Notes: generated by a model not told the origin, from the letters alone. DNA of 64,000 nt from Bradyrhizobium zhanjiangense (GCF_004114935.1 NZ_CP022221.1:372001-436000), one strand, 5' to 3'. Positions 46,351 to 57,812 are shown, counted from the first letter of the stretch. Numbers and translations are program-made.

Positions 46351-47166
46351 TCATAGATCCAGCGTCACCGTGACGGGGACATGGTCCGACGGCCGCTCCC
46401 AGCTCCGCGCGTCGCGCAGGATATTGAAATCACTGACAGTATCCTTCAGCGCGCGCGAGATCCAGATATGGTCGAGCCTGCGACCGCGATCGCCGACGGT
46501 CCAGTCGGCGGAGCGGTAGCTCCACCAGGTATAGACCTTCTCCGACATCGGAATGCGCTCGCGCGCGACATCGATCCATTCGCCGGCCGCCAGCGCCGCC
46601 TTCAGCTTATCGGTTTCGACAGGCGTGTGCGACACCACCTTCAGGAGCTGCTTGTGGGACCATACGTCGTTCTCGTGCGGGGCGACGTTGAGATCGCCAA
46701 CCAGGATATGACGGTCCTCGCCGCGCGGATGCAGCGGTTCGCAGGCCTTCATCTCGTCGAGGAAGCGGAGCTTGTGATCGAACTTCTCGTTCAGCGCGGG
46801 ATCGGGAATGTCGCCGCCGGCGGGCACGTAGAAATTATGCAGCACCAGTGGCTTTGCGATGTTGGCCTTCTCGCCGAACGACACCGAGATATGGCGCGAA
46901 TCGATCTTGTCACAGAAGGTGCGGATGTCTTTCGATTCGAACGGGATCTTCGAGACGATGGCGACACCGTGATAGCCCTTCTGTCCGTTCAGCGCGACGT
47001 GCTCATAGCCGAGCCGCTTGAAGCGCTTCAGCGGAAAGGCGTCGTCGATGCATTTGGTCTCCTGCAAACACAGCACGTCCGGCCGCGCACTCTTGAGGAA
47101 TTTCGCGACCAGATCGATGCGCAGCCGCACCGAATTGATGTTCCAGGTTGTCAGGGAGAGACGCAT
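46351..47166 (-). CDS. xth: Exodeoxyribonuclease III (AP endonuclease)
   Basis: Repair enzyme that cuts DNA at abasic sites and removes 3' blocking groups. The 271-residue protein begins MRLSLTTWNINSVRLRIDL with LQETKCIDDAFP (metal-binding Glu), VHNFYVPAGG-like LHNFYVPAGGDIPDP, LVGDLNVAPHENDVWSH, WWSYRSADW and GRRLDHIWISR, ending in SDHVPVTVTLDL with the catalytic His. All active-site elements of the Xth family are present. Confidence 0.95.
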   Translation of the reverse strand: MRLSLTTWNINSVRLRIDLVAKFLKSARPDVLCLQETKCIDDAFPLKRFKRLGYEHVALNGQKGYHGVAIVSKIPFESKDIRTFCDKIDSRHISVSFGEKANIAKPLVLHNFYVPAGGDIPDPALNEKFDHKLRFLDEMKACEPLHPRGEDRHILVGDLNVAPHENDVWSHKQLLKVVSHTPVETDKLKAALAAGEWIDVARERIPMSEKVYTWWSYRSADWTVGDRGRRLDHIWISRALKDTVSDFNILRDARSWERPSDHVPVTVTLDL

Positions 47167-47190
47167 GAGGGATGCGTCTTAGCAAGCTCT

Positions 47191-47358
47191 CGTAGGGTGG
47201 GCAAAGGCGCAAAGCGCCGTGCCCACCGTCTTTTCGGGTGCGAGATGTGAGGATCTGGGCGTGCTTTTGTAGGGTGGGCAAAGCGAAGCGTGCCGACGTG
47301 CCGATCGCGAGGAGGAAAGATGGTGGGCACGGCGCTCCGCGCCTTTGCCCACCCTACG
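47191..47358. repeat. Interspersed repeat, family D, between xth and lolA
   Basis: CGTAGGGTGGGCAAAGGCGC and CGTGCCCACC occur twice with inverted order, ending GCCTTTGCCCACCCTACGG. This looks like one and a half copies of the element at 33801-33883, and fills the gap between the two leftward genes. Confidence 0.75.
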
Positions 47359-47370
47359 GCAGCGGAGCGC

Positions 47371-48183
47371 TCAACCCGGCGATGGGCCGTAATTGGTGAA
47401 ATCGATCTTGAACATGCCCGGATCGAGCTTCTTGCTCGAATCCAGATTGTAGACCGCGATCGTGGTATCGTAGCCCTGCGGGTCGGTGACGGTCCACTGC
47501 TTCAACTGGCCGTCCTTGGCGCCGAACATCAAGAGGAGGCGGCTGGTGCCGACCAGCGCCTGCTTCTCCTCGATAGTGACACTGGTGAAGACGTCGTCGG
47601 CCGAGACGTTGACGACGTTGGTGTCCTTCATCAGGTCGATGCGATCGGACAGCAGGAAACGCAGCGGCGTCTGCGACAGCGGATAAATGTCCTGGGTCGC
47701 AAGCTTGCGATCACGCACCACCAGCGATGATCCGTCGGCGACGATGTCGATCGGGCTCGGCGCGTCATATTCGAAGCGCACCTTGCCCGGCTTCTGGATG
47801 TAGAAATCGCCCTGCGTCTTGCTGCCGTCGGGGCCGACCTGGACGAAATTCCCGACCAGTGTCTGGAGCGAGGAGAGATAGGCGCTGATCTTGGCGGCCT
47901 GCGCCTTCTGGTTGGCATCGAAGGTCTGGAAGATACTGCTCGGCACGTTGCGGCGCGGATCCGGGATGACCGGATTCGGCGGCGCCTGCGTCGCACCGGT
48001 GACGGCGGGCCCTCCCCCCGCCGCACCGCCATCGCGGCCCTTCGGCGCTGGCTTCGGCACGGGCACGGTCTGCGCGAGCGACGTAGCGGTCACCATCGCG
48101 GCGGTGACGAGAAGCACGCCGGCCACGCGCGCGCTTCGCGCAGCGATGGTGGCAGCGAATCGAATGTCCGGATGTCTGATCAA
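47371..48183 (-). CDS. lolA: LolA-type outer-membrane lipoprotein carrier
   Basis: Periplasmic chaperone that ferries lipoproteins from LolCDE to the outer membrane. The 270-residue product has a hydrophobic N-terminal export signal (about 8-36), a proline-rich linker (about 38-75), and the LolA domain with AKISAYLSSLQTLVGNFVQV, TQGDFYIQKPGKVRFEYD, LVVRDRKLATQDIYPLSQTPL and FKIDFTNYGPS. The start is a TTG at 48183; no ATG exists before the hydrophobic segment. It lies 95 bp from ftsK, same strand. Confidence 0.9.
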   Translation of the reverse strand: MIRHPDIRFAATIAARSARVAGVLLVTAAMVTATSLAQTVPVPKPAPKGRDGGAAGGGPAVTGATQAPPNPVIPDPRRNVPSSIFQTFDANQKAQAAKISAYLSSLQTLVGNFVQVGPDGSKTQGDFYIQKPGKVRFEYDAPSPIDIVADGSSLVVRDRKLATQDIYPLSQTPLRFLLSDRIDLMKDTNVVNVSADDVFTSVTIEEKQALVGTSRLLLMFGAKDGQLKQWTVTDPQGYDTTIAVYNLDSSKKLDPGMFKIDFTNYGPSPG

Positions 48184-48278
48184 CGCGTCGTCCTAACGTG
48201 GCTGGGCGCCTTTTAGCGTGATTTCGTGCAAAAGCAGATATCGATTTTGCGTGAAATGATGTGTTGAGGCTCCTCGCC

Positions 48279-50753
<2,475 letters not shown>

Positions 50754-50762
50754 GGGCCCCGC

Positions 50763-51971
50763 CTAACCCAGAGTCTCGACCAGGCGGTGCAGCGCTTGCG
50801 CCGTGGTCTCGCCATCCTGCACCAGCGCGAGGCGAATATAGCCCGCGCCGGGATTGAAGCCGTCAGGCTGGAGCCGCGCCAGATAGCTGCCGGGCACCAC
50901 GCGCACGCCTGCTTCCGTGAACAGTCTCAGCGTCACCGACACGTCGTCGCCGAACTCGGATGTGTTGAGCCAGACGCAGAAGCCGGCATCGGGCCGGCGA
51001 TAACCATAACGATTGCCGATGATCTGGTCGGCGAGATCGAACTTGATCCGGTAGAGCCTGCGGTTCTCCTCGACATGCGCTTCGTCGCCGTAAGCAACGG
51101 TCGCGACATGCTGGAGCGGTACCGGCACCTGCGGCGCGGCGATGTTGCGCAGCTCGAGGAAGATGCCGATGAACCTCTTGTCGCCGGCGGCGAAGCCGAC
51201 GCGCAGGCCGGGCAGGTTGGAGCGCTTCGACAGCGACTGGAACGCAACCACGCGGGTGAAATCGGGGCCGGCGCATTCGAGCGCGCTGCCCGGTGCCTCG
51301 CGGGTGTAGATCTCGGAATAGCACTCGTCGCTGAGGATCACGAAGCCGTAGCGGTCGGCGAGCTGTTTCAACCGCTTGAAATAGTCGGGCTTGGCGACCG
51401 AGCCTTGCGGATTGGCGGGCGAGGCCAGATAGAACGCCACGGTGCGCGCCAGCGTCGCTTCGTCGATGGCGTCGAGATCGGGCAGGAAACCGTTTTCGAC
51501 CGTGGTCGGCAGGTAGACCGGCTCGCAGGCCGCGGCGCGAGCGCCGGCGCCATAGACCGGATAGAACGGGTTCGGCATCAGGATGGCAGGCTTGCCGGGG
51601 CGCGGACCGACATAGCGCGCCGCCGCGAGCGCGGCGAGGAACAGCCCCTCGCGGCTGCCATTGAGGACGAGAATCTCGTTCTCGGGGTCGAGCGGCCGCG
51701 GCAGCTTGAAGCGCGATGACAGCCAGCCACCCGCCGCGTTGCGGAAGGGGTCGGTGCCCTTGTTCGCCGGGTAACGGCCGAATTCGGCGATGTGCTTGGC
51801 CAGCACCGGGCCGACGAAGTCAGGCACGGGATGCTGTGGCTCGCCGACTGCAAGCGTAATCAAGGGCTTACCTGGCTGATGCGGGCCCAAGAGCTCGTTC
51901 AGCCGGACGAAGGGCGAGCGTTCGCTGTCGGAGCTTCCACTGGCCTGCGGCGCACGGGATGAAGCGGTCAT
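50763..51971 (-). CDS. Class I/II aminotransferase, possibly DapC-type
   Basis: PLP-dependent aminotransferase of 402 residues from ATG 51971; an upstream start at 52016 is less likely. Fold-type I signatures: LAVGEPQHPVPDFVGP, RYPANKGTDPFRNAAG, PNPFYPVYGAGARAA, SPANPQGSVAKPDYF and the PLP lysine in FQSLSKRSNLPGLRVGF. It lacks a signal sequence. It lies nine bases upstream of ftsK, same direction; an aminotransferase before ftsK is common in Rhizobiales and often annotated DapC (N-succinyl-LL-DAP transaminase). Substrate specificity cannot be read from sequence. Confidence 0.85.
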   Translation of the reverse strand: MTASSRAPQASGSSDSERSPFVRLNELLGPHQPGKPLITLAVGEPQHPVPDFVGPVLAKHIAEFGRYPANKGTDPFRNAAGGWLSSRFKLPRPLDPENEILVLNGSREGLFLAALAAARYVGPRPGKPAILMPNPFYPVYGAGARAAACEPVYLPTTVENGFLPDLDAIDEATLARTVAFYLASPANPQGSVAKPDYFKRLKQLADRYGFVILSDECYSEIYTREAPGSALECAGPDFTRVVAFQSLSKRSNLPGLRVGFAAGDKRFIGIFLELRNIAAPQVPVPLQHVATVAYGDEAHVEENRRLYRIKFDLADQIIGNRYGYRRPDAGFCVWLNTSEFGDDVSVTLRLFTEAGVRVVPGSYLARLQPDGFNPGAGYIRLALVQDGETTAQALHRLVETLG

Positions 51972-52151
51972 GACCATTCTGGGCGCCAGCACTCTTGGAA
52001 CAGCCGGTCGCACCAAGGCGCCGGCGGGAAGCGGTTCAGTTCACCATAGATAGGGCGAGGTTAAGACGCGATTAACCATCGGCCGCCGCCCCCGTCCAGA
52101 GCGGGAATAATGGGGCCGGATAATAACGGGATGCATGGGCGGGTTCGTCAC

Positions 52152-52266
52152 CTCTCCCGCTTGCGGGAGAGGTCGACGCGAAGCGTCGGGTGAGGGTTCT
52201 CCCCTCTTGGGGTTCTCGCCCGCGGAGGCACCCCACCCCAGCCCTCCCCCCGCAAGCGGGAGAGGG
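52152..52266. repeat. Interspersed palindromic repeat, family C, near the aminotransferase
   Basis: Left CTCTCCCGCTTGCGGGAGAGG and right CCGCAAGCGGGAGAGGG, with GTCGGGTGAGGG and ACCCCAGCCCTCC between. Third copy of the element at 14886-15001. Confidence 0.75.
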
Positions 52267-52297
52267 AGCGCAGCGTCTCCCTGGCTCGATTCGAGCT

Positions 52298-52702
52298 TCA
52301 ATGCCCCGGCAGCTTCTCGAATGTCTTCATGCCCGCGGGGATCGCGTGGAACTCCTGCTTGTCGCAGGTGTAGATCGCCATCTGCGGATGGAACTGGCCG
52401 GGCTCGTCCAGCGTGCCGACCTTCACAACCGCGGCCGGCAGGCCTGGAACCTTAGTCACAAGATGGGTGCCGCATTCGGCGCAGAATTCGCGCGTGACGG
52501 CGCGTTCGAGGTCTTTGCGCGTGAACTGCTTGGGCTGTCCGGTGATGTAGCTGAAGCCGGCCGCCGGCATTGCGATGAAGGTGTTGGGCGCGCCGCCGGT
52601 GATGTACTGGCATTCGCGACAATGACACTGGGCCTGCATCATCGGATCACCTTCGGCCTTGTAGCGCACTGCGCCGCAATAGCATCCGCCTTCCAAACGC
52701 AT
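52298..52702 (-). CDS. GFA-family (glutathione-dependent formaldehyde-activating-like) zinc protein
   Basis: A 134-residue member of the GFA/CENP-V family. The start is ATG 52702 (MRLEGGCYCGAVRY); the longer frame from 52984 translates into the terminator and is rejected. Zinc ligands appear as GGCYCGAVRY, CHCRECQYITGG and EFCAECGTHL, the full pattern. Many such genes have no demonstrated role in formaldehyde metabolism, so this call is at family level. It lies downstream of amtB, beyond a strong terminator. Confidence 0.9.
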   Translation of the reverse strand: MRLEGGCYCGAVRYKAEGDPMMQAQCHCRECQYITGGAPNTFIAMPAAGFSYITGQPKQFTRKDLERAVTREFCAECGTHLVTKVPGLPAAVVKVGTLDEPGQFHPQMAIYTCDKQEFHAIPAGMKTFEKLPGH

Positions 52703-52787
52703 GACGACCTCCCGATTGTTGTTCTTGAGGTCGATATTTCTGCGCCGGCGGTCCGCAATGGCAATGTTTTTCTTCGGCGCTCCGACC

Positions 52788-52822
52788 AAAAGAAAGGGGC
52801 TCCAACTTGCGCTGGAGCCCCT
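52788..52822 (-). terminator. Intrinsic terminator after the first amtB gene
   Basis: Perfect 10-base stem AGGGGCTCCA / TGGAGCCCCT with an 8-base loop, followed on the minus strand by TTTCTTTT. It is placed about 82 bases after the amtB stop and separates the glnK-amtB unit from the GFA gene. Confidence 0.88.
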
Positions 52823-52904
52823 CAACGGTCGGGGCATTGCCGGGTATGTGCCCAAACCGTAGGTCTGGTCGCGATCCCCGAGGAGATCGCGGCCGGGAGG
52901 AGAG

Positions 52905-54353
52905 TTACATGTTGTAGGCGCGCTCGGTGTGCTCGGTGATGTCGAGGCCTTCACGCTCGCTCTCGACATTGGTGCGAAGGCCAACGATCACATCGACGAC
53001 CTTGTAGAGGATCGCCGAACCGATGCCCGACCACACCAGCGTGGTGCAGACGCCCCAGAGCTGGGCGATCATCTGCGTGGCGAAGTCGTAATCGGCAACC
53101 TTGGGCGGGATCGCGGTGTAGTCCATGATGCCGGCACCACCGAGCGCCGGGTTGACCAGAATGCCGGTGCCGAGGGCGCCGACGATGCCGCCGATGCAGT
53201 GCACGCCGAACACGTCGAGGGAGTCGTCGTAGCCGAGCGCGTTCTTCACGACGGTGCAGAAGAACAGGCAGACCACGCCGACCACGAGGCCGAGGACGAT
53301 CGCACCCATCGCGCCGGCGAAGCCGGCAGCGGGCGTCACGGCCACGAGACCCGCGACAGCGCCGGAGATCACGCCGAGCACCGACGGATGACCCTTCACG
53401 ATCCACTCCGCGAACATCCACGACAGCGCGGCGGCGGCAGTAGCGACGAAGGAGTTGGTCATGGCGAGCGCAGCGCCGCCATTGGCTTCCAGGTTGGAGC
53501 CGGCGTTAAAGCCGAACCAGCCGACCCAGAGCAGCGAGGCGCCGATCATCGACATGGTCAGCGAGTGCGGAGCCATCAGCTCCTTGCCGTAGCCGACCCT
53601 TTTGCCGATCAGGAGAGCGCCGACGAGACCTGCGATACCGGCGTTGATATGCACCACGGTGCCGCCAGCGAAGTCGATGGCGCCCTTCTTGAAAATCCAG
53701 CCGGCGTCGGCGTTGATCTCGTCGAGCTTGGCCTGCGCCGCGGTCTTGGCTGCCGCATCACCCGCCGCAGCGAGCGCCTTGGCCGCATCCTGGATCATGT
53801 CCGGGCCGGGCCAGTACCAGACCATGTGCGCGATCGGGAAGTAGATCAGCGTGACCCAGAGCGGGATGAACAGAGCGATCGCCGAGAACTTCATGCGCTC
53901 TGCGAAGGCGCCGACGATGAGGGCGGGCGTGATCGCCGCGAAGGTCATCTGGAAGCATACGTAGATGAGCTCCGAGATGTTGGCGTCGACCGAGAAGGTG
54001 GCCGCCTTCGAGTCGGTGGTGACGCCCATCATGAAGGCCTTGGAGAAGCCGCCGATGAAGTCGGAACCGCCGGTGAAGGCGAGGCTGTAGCCGTACACGG
54101 CCCAGATCACGGTGACGACGCAGACGGTGTAGAACACCTGCATCAGGACCGAGAGCATGTTCTTGGAACGGACGAGACCGCCGTAGAACAGTGCGAGGCC
54201 GGGGATCGTCATCAACAGCACCAGCACTGTCGATGTCAGCATCCAGGCGTTGTCTCCCTTGTTGACCGTTGGCTCGGCATAGGCTGCGGTCGCAGCGAAC
54301 AGGCCGACTGCGAGAGCCGCCAGTCCCGCGCCATAGGGACGCTTAAACGTCAT
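52905..54353 (-). CDS. amtB: AmtB ammonium channel, copy 1
   Basis: Trimeric inner-membrane channel that conducts ammonium. From ATG 54353 (MTFKRPYGAGLAALAVG) the product is 482 residues, with a cleavable signal ending AAYA, then 11 helices. The twin histidines of the pore are in FPIAHMVWYW and VFGVHCIGGIVGAL; the family GLALFYGGLVRSKN segment and the acidic entry residues are present. It follows glnK by 38 bp, forming the classic glnK-amtB pair. Confidence 0.97.
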   Translation of the reverse strand: MTFKRPYGAGLAALAVGLFAATAAYAEPTVNKGDNAWMLTSTVLVLLMTIPGLALFYGGLVRSKNMLSVLMQVFYTVCVVTVIWAVYGYSLAFTGGSDFIGGFSKAFMMGVTTDSKAATFSVDANISELIYVCFQMTFAAITPALIVGAFAERMKFSAIALFIPLWVTLIYFPIAHMVWYWPGPDMIQDAAKALAAAGDAAAKTAAQAKLDEINADAGWIFKKGAIDFAGGTVVHINAGIAGLVGALLIGKRVGYGKELMAPHSLTMSMIGASLLWVGWFGFNAGSNLEANGGAALAMTNSFVATAAAALSWMFAEWIVKGHPSVLGVISGAVAGLVAVTPAAGFAGAMGAIVLGLVVGVVCLFFCTVVKNALGYDDSLDVFGVHCIGGIVGALGTGILVNPALGGAGIMDYTAIPPKVADYDFATQMIAQLWGVCTTLVWSGIGSAILYKVVDVIVGLRTNVESEREGLDITEHTERAYNM

Positions 54354-54391
54354 TGTATTCACTCCTGATTGGATAAAGGTTGAGCGCGAAA

Positions 54392-54730
54392 TCAAAGGGC
54401 CGCGGCGTCGGCCTCGCCGGTGCGGATGCGCACCGCATGGTCGAGGTTGATGACGAAGATCTTGCCGTCGCCGATCTGGCCGGTTTTCGCGGCGGACGTG
54501 ATGGCGTCGATGGTCTTGTCGACCTGGTCGGAGGCGACAGCGACCTCGATCTTGATCTTGGGCAGGAAGCTCACGGCATATTCGGCGCCGCGGTAGATTT
54601 CCGTATGGCCCTTCTGGCGGCCATATCCCTTGACTTCCGTCACCGTGAGACCATGAACGCCGATGGCGGTCAGGGCGTCACGGACTTCTTCCAGCTTGAA
54701 TGGCTTGATAATCGCCATAACGATTTTCAT
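54392..54730 (-). CDS. glnK: GlnK-type PII signal protein, copy 1
   Basis: Nitrogen-status sensor of 112 residues from ATG 54730 ([20 protein letters not shown]). The T loop has [12 protein letters not shown] with the Tyr uridylylated by GlnD under nitrogen limitation. Other family marks are [14 protein letters not shown] and [23 protein letters not shown]. It binds and closes the AmtB encoded next. A sigma-54-type promoter is visible 104 bp upstream, consistent with nitrogen control. Confidence 0.97.
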   Translation of the reverse strand: MKIVMAIIKPFKLEEVRDALTAIGVHGLTVTEVKGYGRQKGHTEIYRGAEYAVSFLPKIKIEVAVASDQVDKTIDAITSAAKTGQIGDGKIFVINLDHAVRIRTGEADAAAL

Positions 54731-54833
54731 GGGTCCTATCCCCGCTTGGCCCGGTCCGGACATGGCCGGGCGTTCTCGACTGGTTCGCCACGAGGGAGAA
54801 GTTCACTACGCGGGCTCAGCCGGGACCCGTAGA

Positions 54834-54849
54834 ATCAAATGCCGTGCCA
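54834..54849 (-). promoter_or_regulatory. Sigma-54 (RpoN) promoter upstream of glnK copy 1
   Basis: On the minus strand, CTGGCACGGCATTTGAT matches the -24/-12 consensus YTGGCACGrNNNTTGCW except for TTGA in place of TTGC. The GG doublet is ten bases from the G of the second element. It lies about 104 bp from the glnK start and points at it. Nitrogen-limited expression through NtrC is expected by analogy with glnK-amtB operons in other proteobacteria. Confidence 0.72.
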
Positions 54850-54980
54850 GATCAGGCGCGTTGCCTAACGGATTATGAAAACGCGTGTTTTCGCGCCTAA
54901 CGCGCATTGCCGTGCAGTGCGATATTACGTCGCGCTCAAAACGTGGTCACGTCTGCTCAAAACGCAGGCAGGACAGGCTG

Positions 54981-55006
54981 CCGACACAATGTTGCTCATG
55001 TGTCGG
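54981..55006. other. Inverted repeat between glnK and clpP
   Basis: Arms CCGACACA (54981-54988) and TGTGTCGG (54999-55006) enclose ten bases, ATGTTGCTCA. No T tract follows on either strand, so it is unlikely to be a terminator. It may be a regulator site; no assignment is possible from sequence. Confidence 0.45.
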
Positions 55007-55156
55007 GCAGTCAAAAGGTATTTTGATACGGAAGGGGACTTAAGAAATATCGAGACCACTGCGCCCGCTGCTTACGGGATATGCTCATCGCGGCGGCCGC
55101 GGGTCGAGCAGATGAACCTCGCCGAGGGTATCCCGCTGAGGGCCGCTGTCGCACCA

Positions 55157-55759
55157 TCAGGCGGCGTCGCGCTCTGCAAAAACCCGGTCGACCAATCCCC
55201 ATTCGACTCCCTGCTGCGCGGTCATGAAGTGGTCGCGGTCCAGGGTCCGTTCCACCTCCTCTTCAGTCCGTCCGCAATGCTGCGCATAGAGCCTGGTGAT
55301 GCGCCGCTTGGTTTCCTGCATTTCGTTGGCGTGGATCAGGATGTCTGACGCCTGGCCCTGGAAGCCGCCGAGCGGCTGATGCACGTGAAGGCTCGCATTG
55401 GGCAGCGCGGCGCGGTGACCGGGTTCGCCGGCCATCAGCAGGAATGAGCCCATGGAGCGCGCGGTGCCCATGCACAGCGTATGAACCGGCGCCTTGATGA
55501 ACTGCATGGTGTCGTACATCGCGAGCCCGCTGGTAACCACGCCGCCATAGGAATTGATGTAGAGATTGATCGGCCGGCTCGGATTCTCCGCCTCCAGGAA
55601 TAGCAGCTGCGCGCAAACCAGCCCGGACATCGCATCATTGACCTCGCCGTTGAGGAAGATGATGCGTTCGCGCAGCAGCCGCGAGTAGATGTCGAAGGAT
55701 CGTTCGCCGCGGGCGGATTGTTCGACGACCATAGGGACGAGCTGAAGCATGTCGCGCAT
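55157..55759 (-). CDS. clpP: ClpP-type serine protease, lone paralogue
   Basis: ATP-dependent protease core subunit of 200 residues from ATG 55759. The catalytic triad is complete: Ser in [16 protein letters not shown], His in [12 protein letters not shown] and Asp in [20 protein letters not shown]. The N-terminal axial region is [21 protein letters not shown], as in other ClpP proteins. It has no clpX, clpA or lon next to it, unlike the main clpP operon, so it is probably a second ClpP, as seen in many Hyphomicrobiales. It lies 41 bp after the SRPBCC gene, on the same strand. Confidence 0.93.
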   Translation of the reverse strand: MRDMLQLVPMVVEQSARGERSFDIYSRLLRERIIFLNGEVNDAMSGLVCAQLLFLEAENPSRPINLYINSYGGVVTSGLAMYDTMQFIKAPVHTLCMGTARSMGSFLLMAGEPGHRAALPNASLHVHQPLGGFQGQASDILIHANEMQETKRRITRLYAQHCGRTEEEVERTLDRDHFMTAQQGVEWGLVDRVFAERDAA

Positions 55760-55800
55760 CGGCGACCTCCATGTCTGCAGGTGATGAAGTTGTGTTGTTG

Positions 55801-56157
55801 CTAGGCCGCCGCGCGCATCAGGCAGCAATTGCTATTGGCCGGCTGCGGCAGCCTTGTTCGCTGGTCGCAGGCTTGCTGGATGATGCGAAAGCGGGTGCCG
55901 CCGTCTTCGTTCGGCTCGATCCGGAAGATGACGTGGCTCTCGCGAAATGGCGGTTTGGAATCGCGAAGCCGGTAGCGCACCTCTTCACCTGCGATCGTTG
56001 ATTCCGGCTCGGCGCCGGCAAGGTCGCAATCCGGCAGCCAGCGCTCGCGCAATGCAGGAATGGTCACGGCGCGCCAGACTTTTGCCGGCGGTGCATCGAA
56101 ATCATATTCGAGCACGAGGGCTTCGTCGGGACGATCAGGCTTCACGGTGTCGCTCAT
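55801..56157 (-). CDS. SRPBCC/AHSA1-domain protein
   Basis: A 118-residue ligand-binding-fold protein. It begins [20 protein letters not shown] with [20 protein letters not shown], the common Aha1-like start (P-x-x-V-W-x-A-x-T), then [20 protein letters not shown]. The C-terminal helix expected after RFRIIQQ is weak and ends in a cysteine-rich tail ([11 protein letters not shown]), so the fold may be shortened. It is co-translated with an ArsR regulator (ATGA overlap), a pairing widespread in proteobacteria, usually of unknown substrate. Confidence 0.85.
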   Translation of the reverse strand: MSDTVKPDRPDEALVLEYDFDAPPAKVWRAVTIPALRERWLPDCDLAGAEPESTIAGEEVRYRLRDSKPPFRESHVIFRIEPNEDGGTRFRIIQQACDQRTRLPQPANSNCCLMRAAA

Positions 56158-56468
56158 TGATCCATGTCCTTCAGGAGGTCAGCGAGTGCTTCCATGCGCT
56201 TCGGCCAATAGGCGCGGTAGCGCGCAAGCCATGCCCCGATGGCGACGATTCCGTCCGGGTCGACTTCGTAATTCACAAAGCGGCCCTGCCGCTGTTCGCG
56301 CACGAGGCCTGCCGCGCGCAGCACCGAAAGATGCTGCGACATCGCGGGTTGGCTGATCTCCAATCCGTCGCGCAAGGCGCTGGCATTCAGGCTTCCGCCA
56401 GCGAGCTTTTCAAAGACCTTGCGGCGCGTCGGGTCGGCCAGCGCCTTGAAGATGTCGGCTTCGATCAT
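56154..56468 (-). CDS. ArsR-family winged-helix regulator
   Basis: A 104-residue DNA-binding protein beginning MIEADIFKALADPTRRKVFE. The recognition helix is LEISQPAMSQHLSVLRAAGLV, followed by the wing GRFVNYEV. No cysteine or histidine metal-binding motif is visible, so it is not a typical metal sensor. Together with the SRPBCC gene it makes a two-gene unit; ArsR/SRPBCC pairs are frequent in proteobacteria. Confidence 0.92.
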   Translation of the reverse strand: MIEADIFKALADPTRRKVFEKLAGGSLNASALRDGLEISQPAMSQHLSVLRAAGLVREQRQGRFVNYEVDPDGIVAIGAWLARYRAYWPKRMEALADLLKDMDQ

Positions 56469-56510
56469 GACAACACATAAGCACGTACTTATGTGTCGCG
56501 CAAGCCCCTG

Positions 56511-57812
56511 TTACTGAAGCGCCTCGCCGTGCTGCGAAATATCCAGCCCCTCGAGCTCGTGCTCACGGGATACGCGCAAGGGCACGAACAGGCCGACCAG
56601 CTTGAGCAGGACGAAGCTCACCCCTGCCGACCACACGAAGGTGACGGCGACGCCATAGAGCTGGATCAACACTTGCTGCGGGTGGCCCTCGATCAGGCCG
56701 GCGGTGCCGCCGATGGCGCTGGTTGCGAACACGCCGCCAAGCAGGGTGCCGGTCAGGCCGCCGATGCCGTGGACGCCGAACACGTCGAGCGAATCGTCAT
56801 AGTTGAAGCGGTGCTTCAGCCAGGTGCAGGCCCAGTAGCAAACCGCACCGGCAATGATGCCGATGACGATGCCGTGCCAGGGCGCCACGAATCCGGAGGC
56901 CGGTGTGATGGTGCCGAGGCCTGCGACCGCGCCGGAGATCATGCCGAGCACCGAGGGCTTGCGCCGCGTCGACCATTCGATCGCGCCCCATGTCAGGGCG
57001 CCGGCGCAAGCGGCGAGATGCGTTGCAATGATCGCCATCACCGCGCGCGAATTGGCCGCGCCGGCCGAGCCGCCGTTGAAGCCGAACCAGCCGACCCACA
57101 ACAGGCCGGTGCCCATCACCGCCAGCGAGAGATCGAACGGCGAAAGATTCTCGGTGCCGTAGCCGTGACGGCGCCCCATCACCTTCGCGGCGACGAGGCC
57201 GCCGGTGCCGGCGGACAAATGCACCACGAGGCCGCCGGCGAAATCCAAAACGCCCATGCTGGCGAGGAAGCCGCCGCCCCACACCCAATGCGCCAGCGGA
57301 ATATAGACGAAGATGAACCAGGCGACGGAGAACAAGAGATAGGCGGAGAACCGCATGCGATCGGCGACCGAGCCCGCGACCAGCGCCACCGTGATGATCG
57401 CAAACGTCATCTGGTACAGCATGAACAGCGATTCCGGGATCGTCTTGGCCGCCGGGTTGACGCTGTCCATAGTCATGCCCGCGAGGAACCAGCGGTCGAG
57501 CGTGCCGATCCAGGGGCCGTCGCCGACGAAGCACAGCGAATAACCGAACGCGACCCAGAGAATCGAAATCAGCGTCACCGCGGCGAGGCTCTGCGCCATG
57601 GTGGCAAGCACGTTCTTCTTGCGCACCATGCCGGAGTAGAACAGCGCAAGTCCGGGGATCGTCATCATCAGCACCAGCGCGGTGGCGACGATCATCCAGG
57701 CGGTGTCGGCAGTGTTGATCTCGGAGCCTGCGGCGTGCGCCGGCGAGGCAATGGCAGACGCAAATCCGATCGGCGCAGCCATAGCAGCTGCGCGGCGCAA
57801 ATATCCCGCCAT
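56511..57812 (-). CDS. amtB: AmtB ammonium channel, copy 2
   Basis: Second ammonium channel, 433 residues. It has a hydrophobic N-terminal segment (about 8-27, ending PAHA) that could be a signal peptide. The pore histidines lie in YIPLAHWVWGGG and VFGVHGIGGLTGTLLGG, and GLALFYSGMVRKKN matches copy 1. The product is clearly diverged from copy 1 and shorter in the N-terminal and cytoplasmic loops, so this is an old duplication. It follows glnK copy 2 by 81 bp. Confidence 0.96.
   Translation of the reverse strand: MAGYLRRAAAMAAPIGFASAIASPAHAAGSEINTADTAWMIVATALVLMMTIPGLALFYSGMVRKKNVLATMAQSLAAVTLISILWVAFGYSLCFVGDGPWIGTLDRWFLAGMTMDSVNPAAKTIPESLFMLYQMTFAIITVALVAGSVADRMRFSAYLLFSVAWFIFVYIPLAHWVWGGGFLASMGVLDFAGGLVVHLSAGTGGLVAAKVMGRRHGYGTENLSPFDLSLAVMGTGLLWVGWFGFNGGSAGAANSRAVMAIIATHLAACAGALTWGAIEWSTRRKPSVLGMISGAVAGLGTITPASGFVAPWHGIVIGIIAGAVCYWACTWLKHRFNYDDSLDVFGVHGIGGLTGTLLGGVFATSAIGGTAGLIEGHPQQVLIQLYGVAVTFVWSAGVSFVLLKLVGLFVPLRVSREHELEGLDISQHGEALQ

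Larger units (their letters stand above)
54731..55156. other. 426 bp region upstream of glnK (copy 1), no gene
   Basis: It contains the sigma-54-like promoter at 54834-54849, an imperfect palindrome AAAACGCGTGTTTT near 54877-54890, and the inverted repeat CCGACACA / TGTGTCGG at 54981-55006. No open frame here has recognisable features. NtrC-type enhancer sites could not be identified by eye. Confidence 0.6.

Noticed and set aside
54981..55006. CCGACACA/TGTGTCGG inverted repeat as a transcription terminator
   Set aside because: No T tract follows on either strand and the ten-base loop is long; left as an unexplained inverted repeat.
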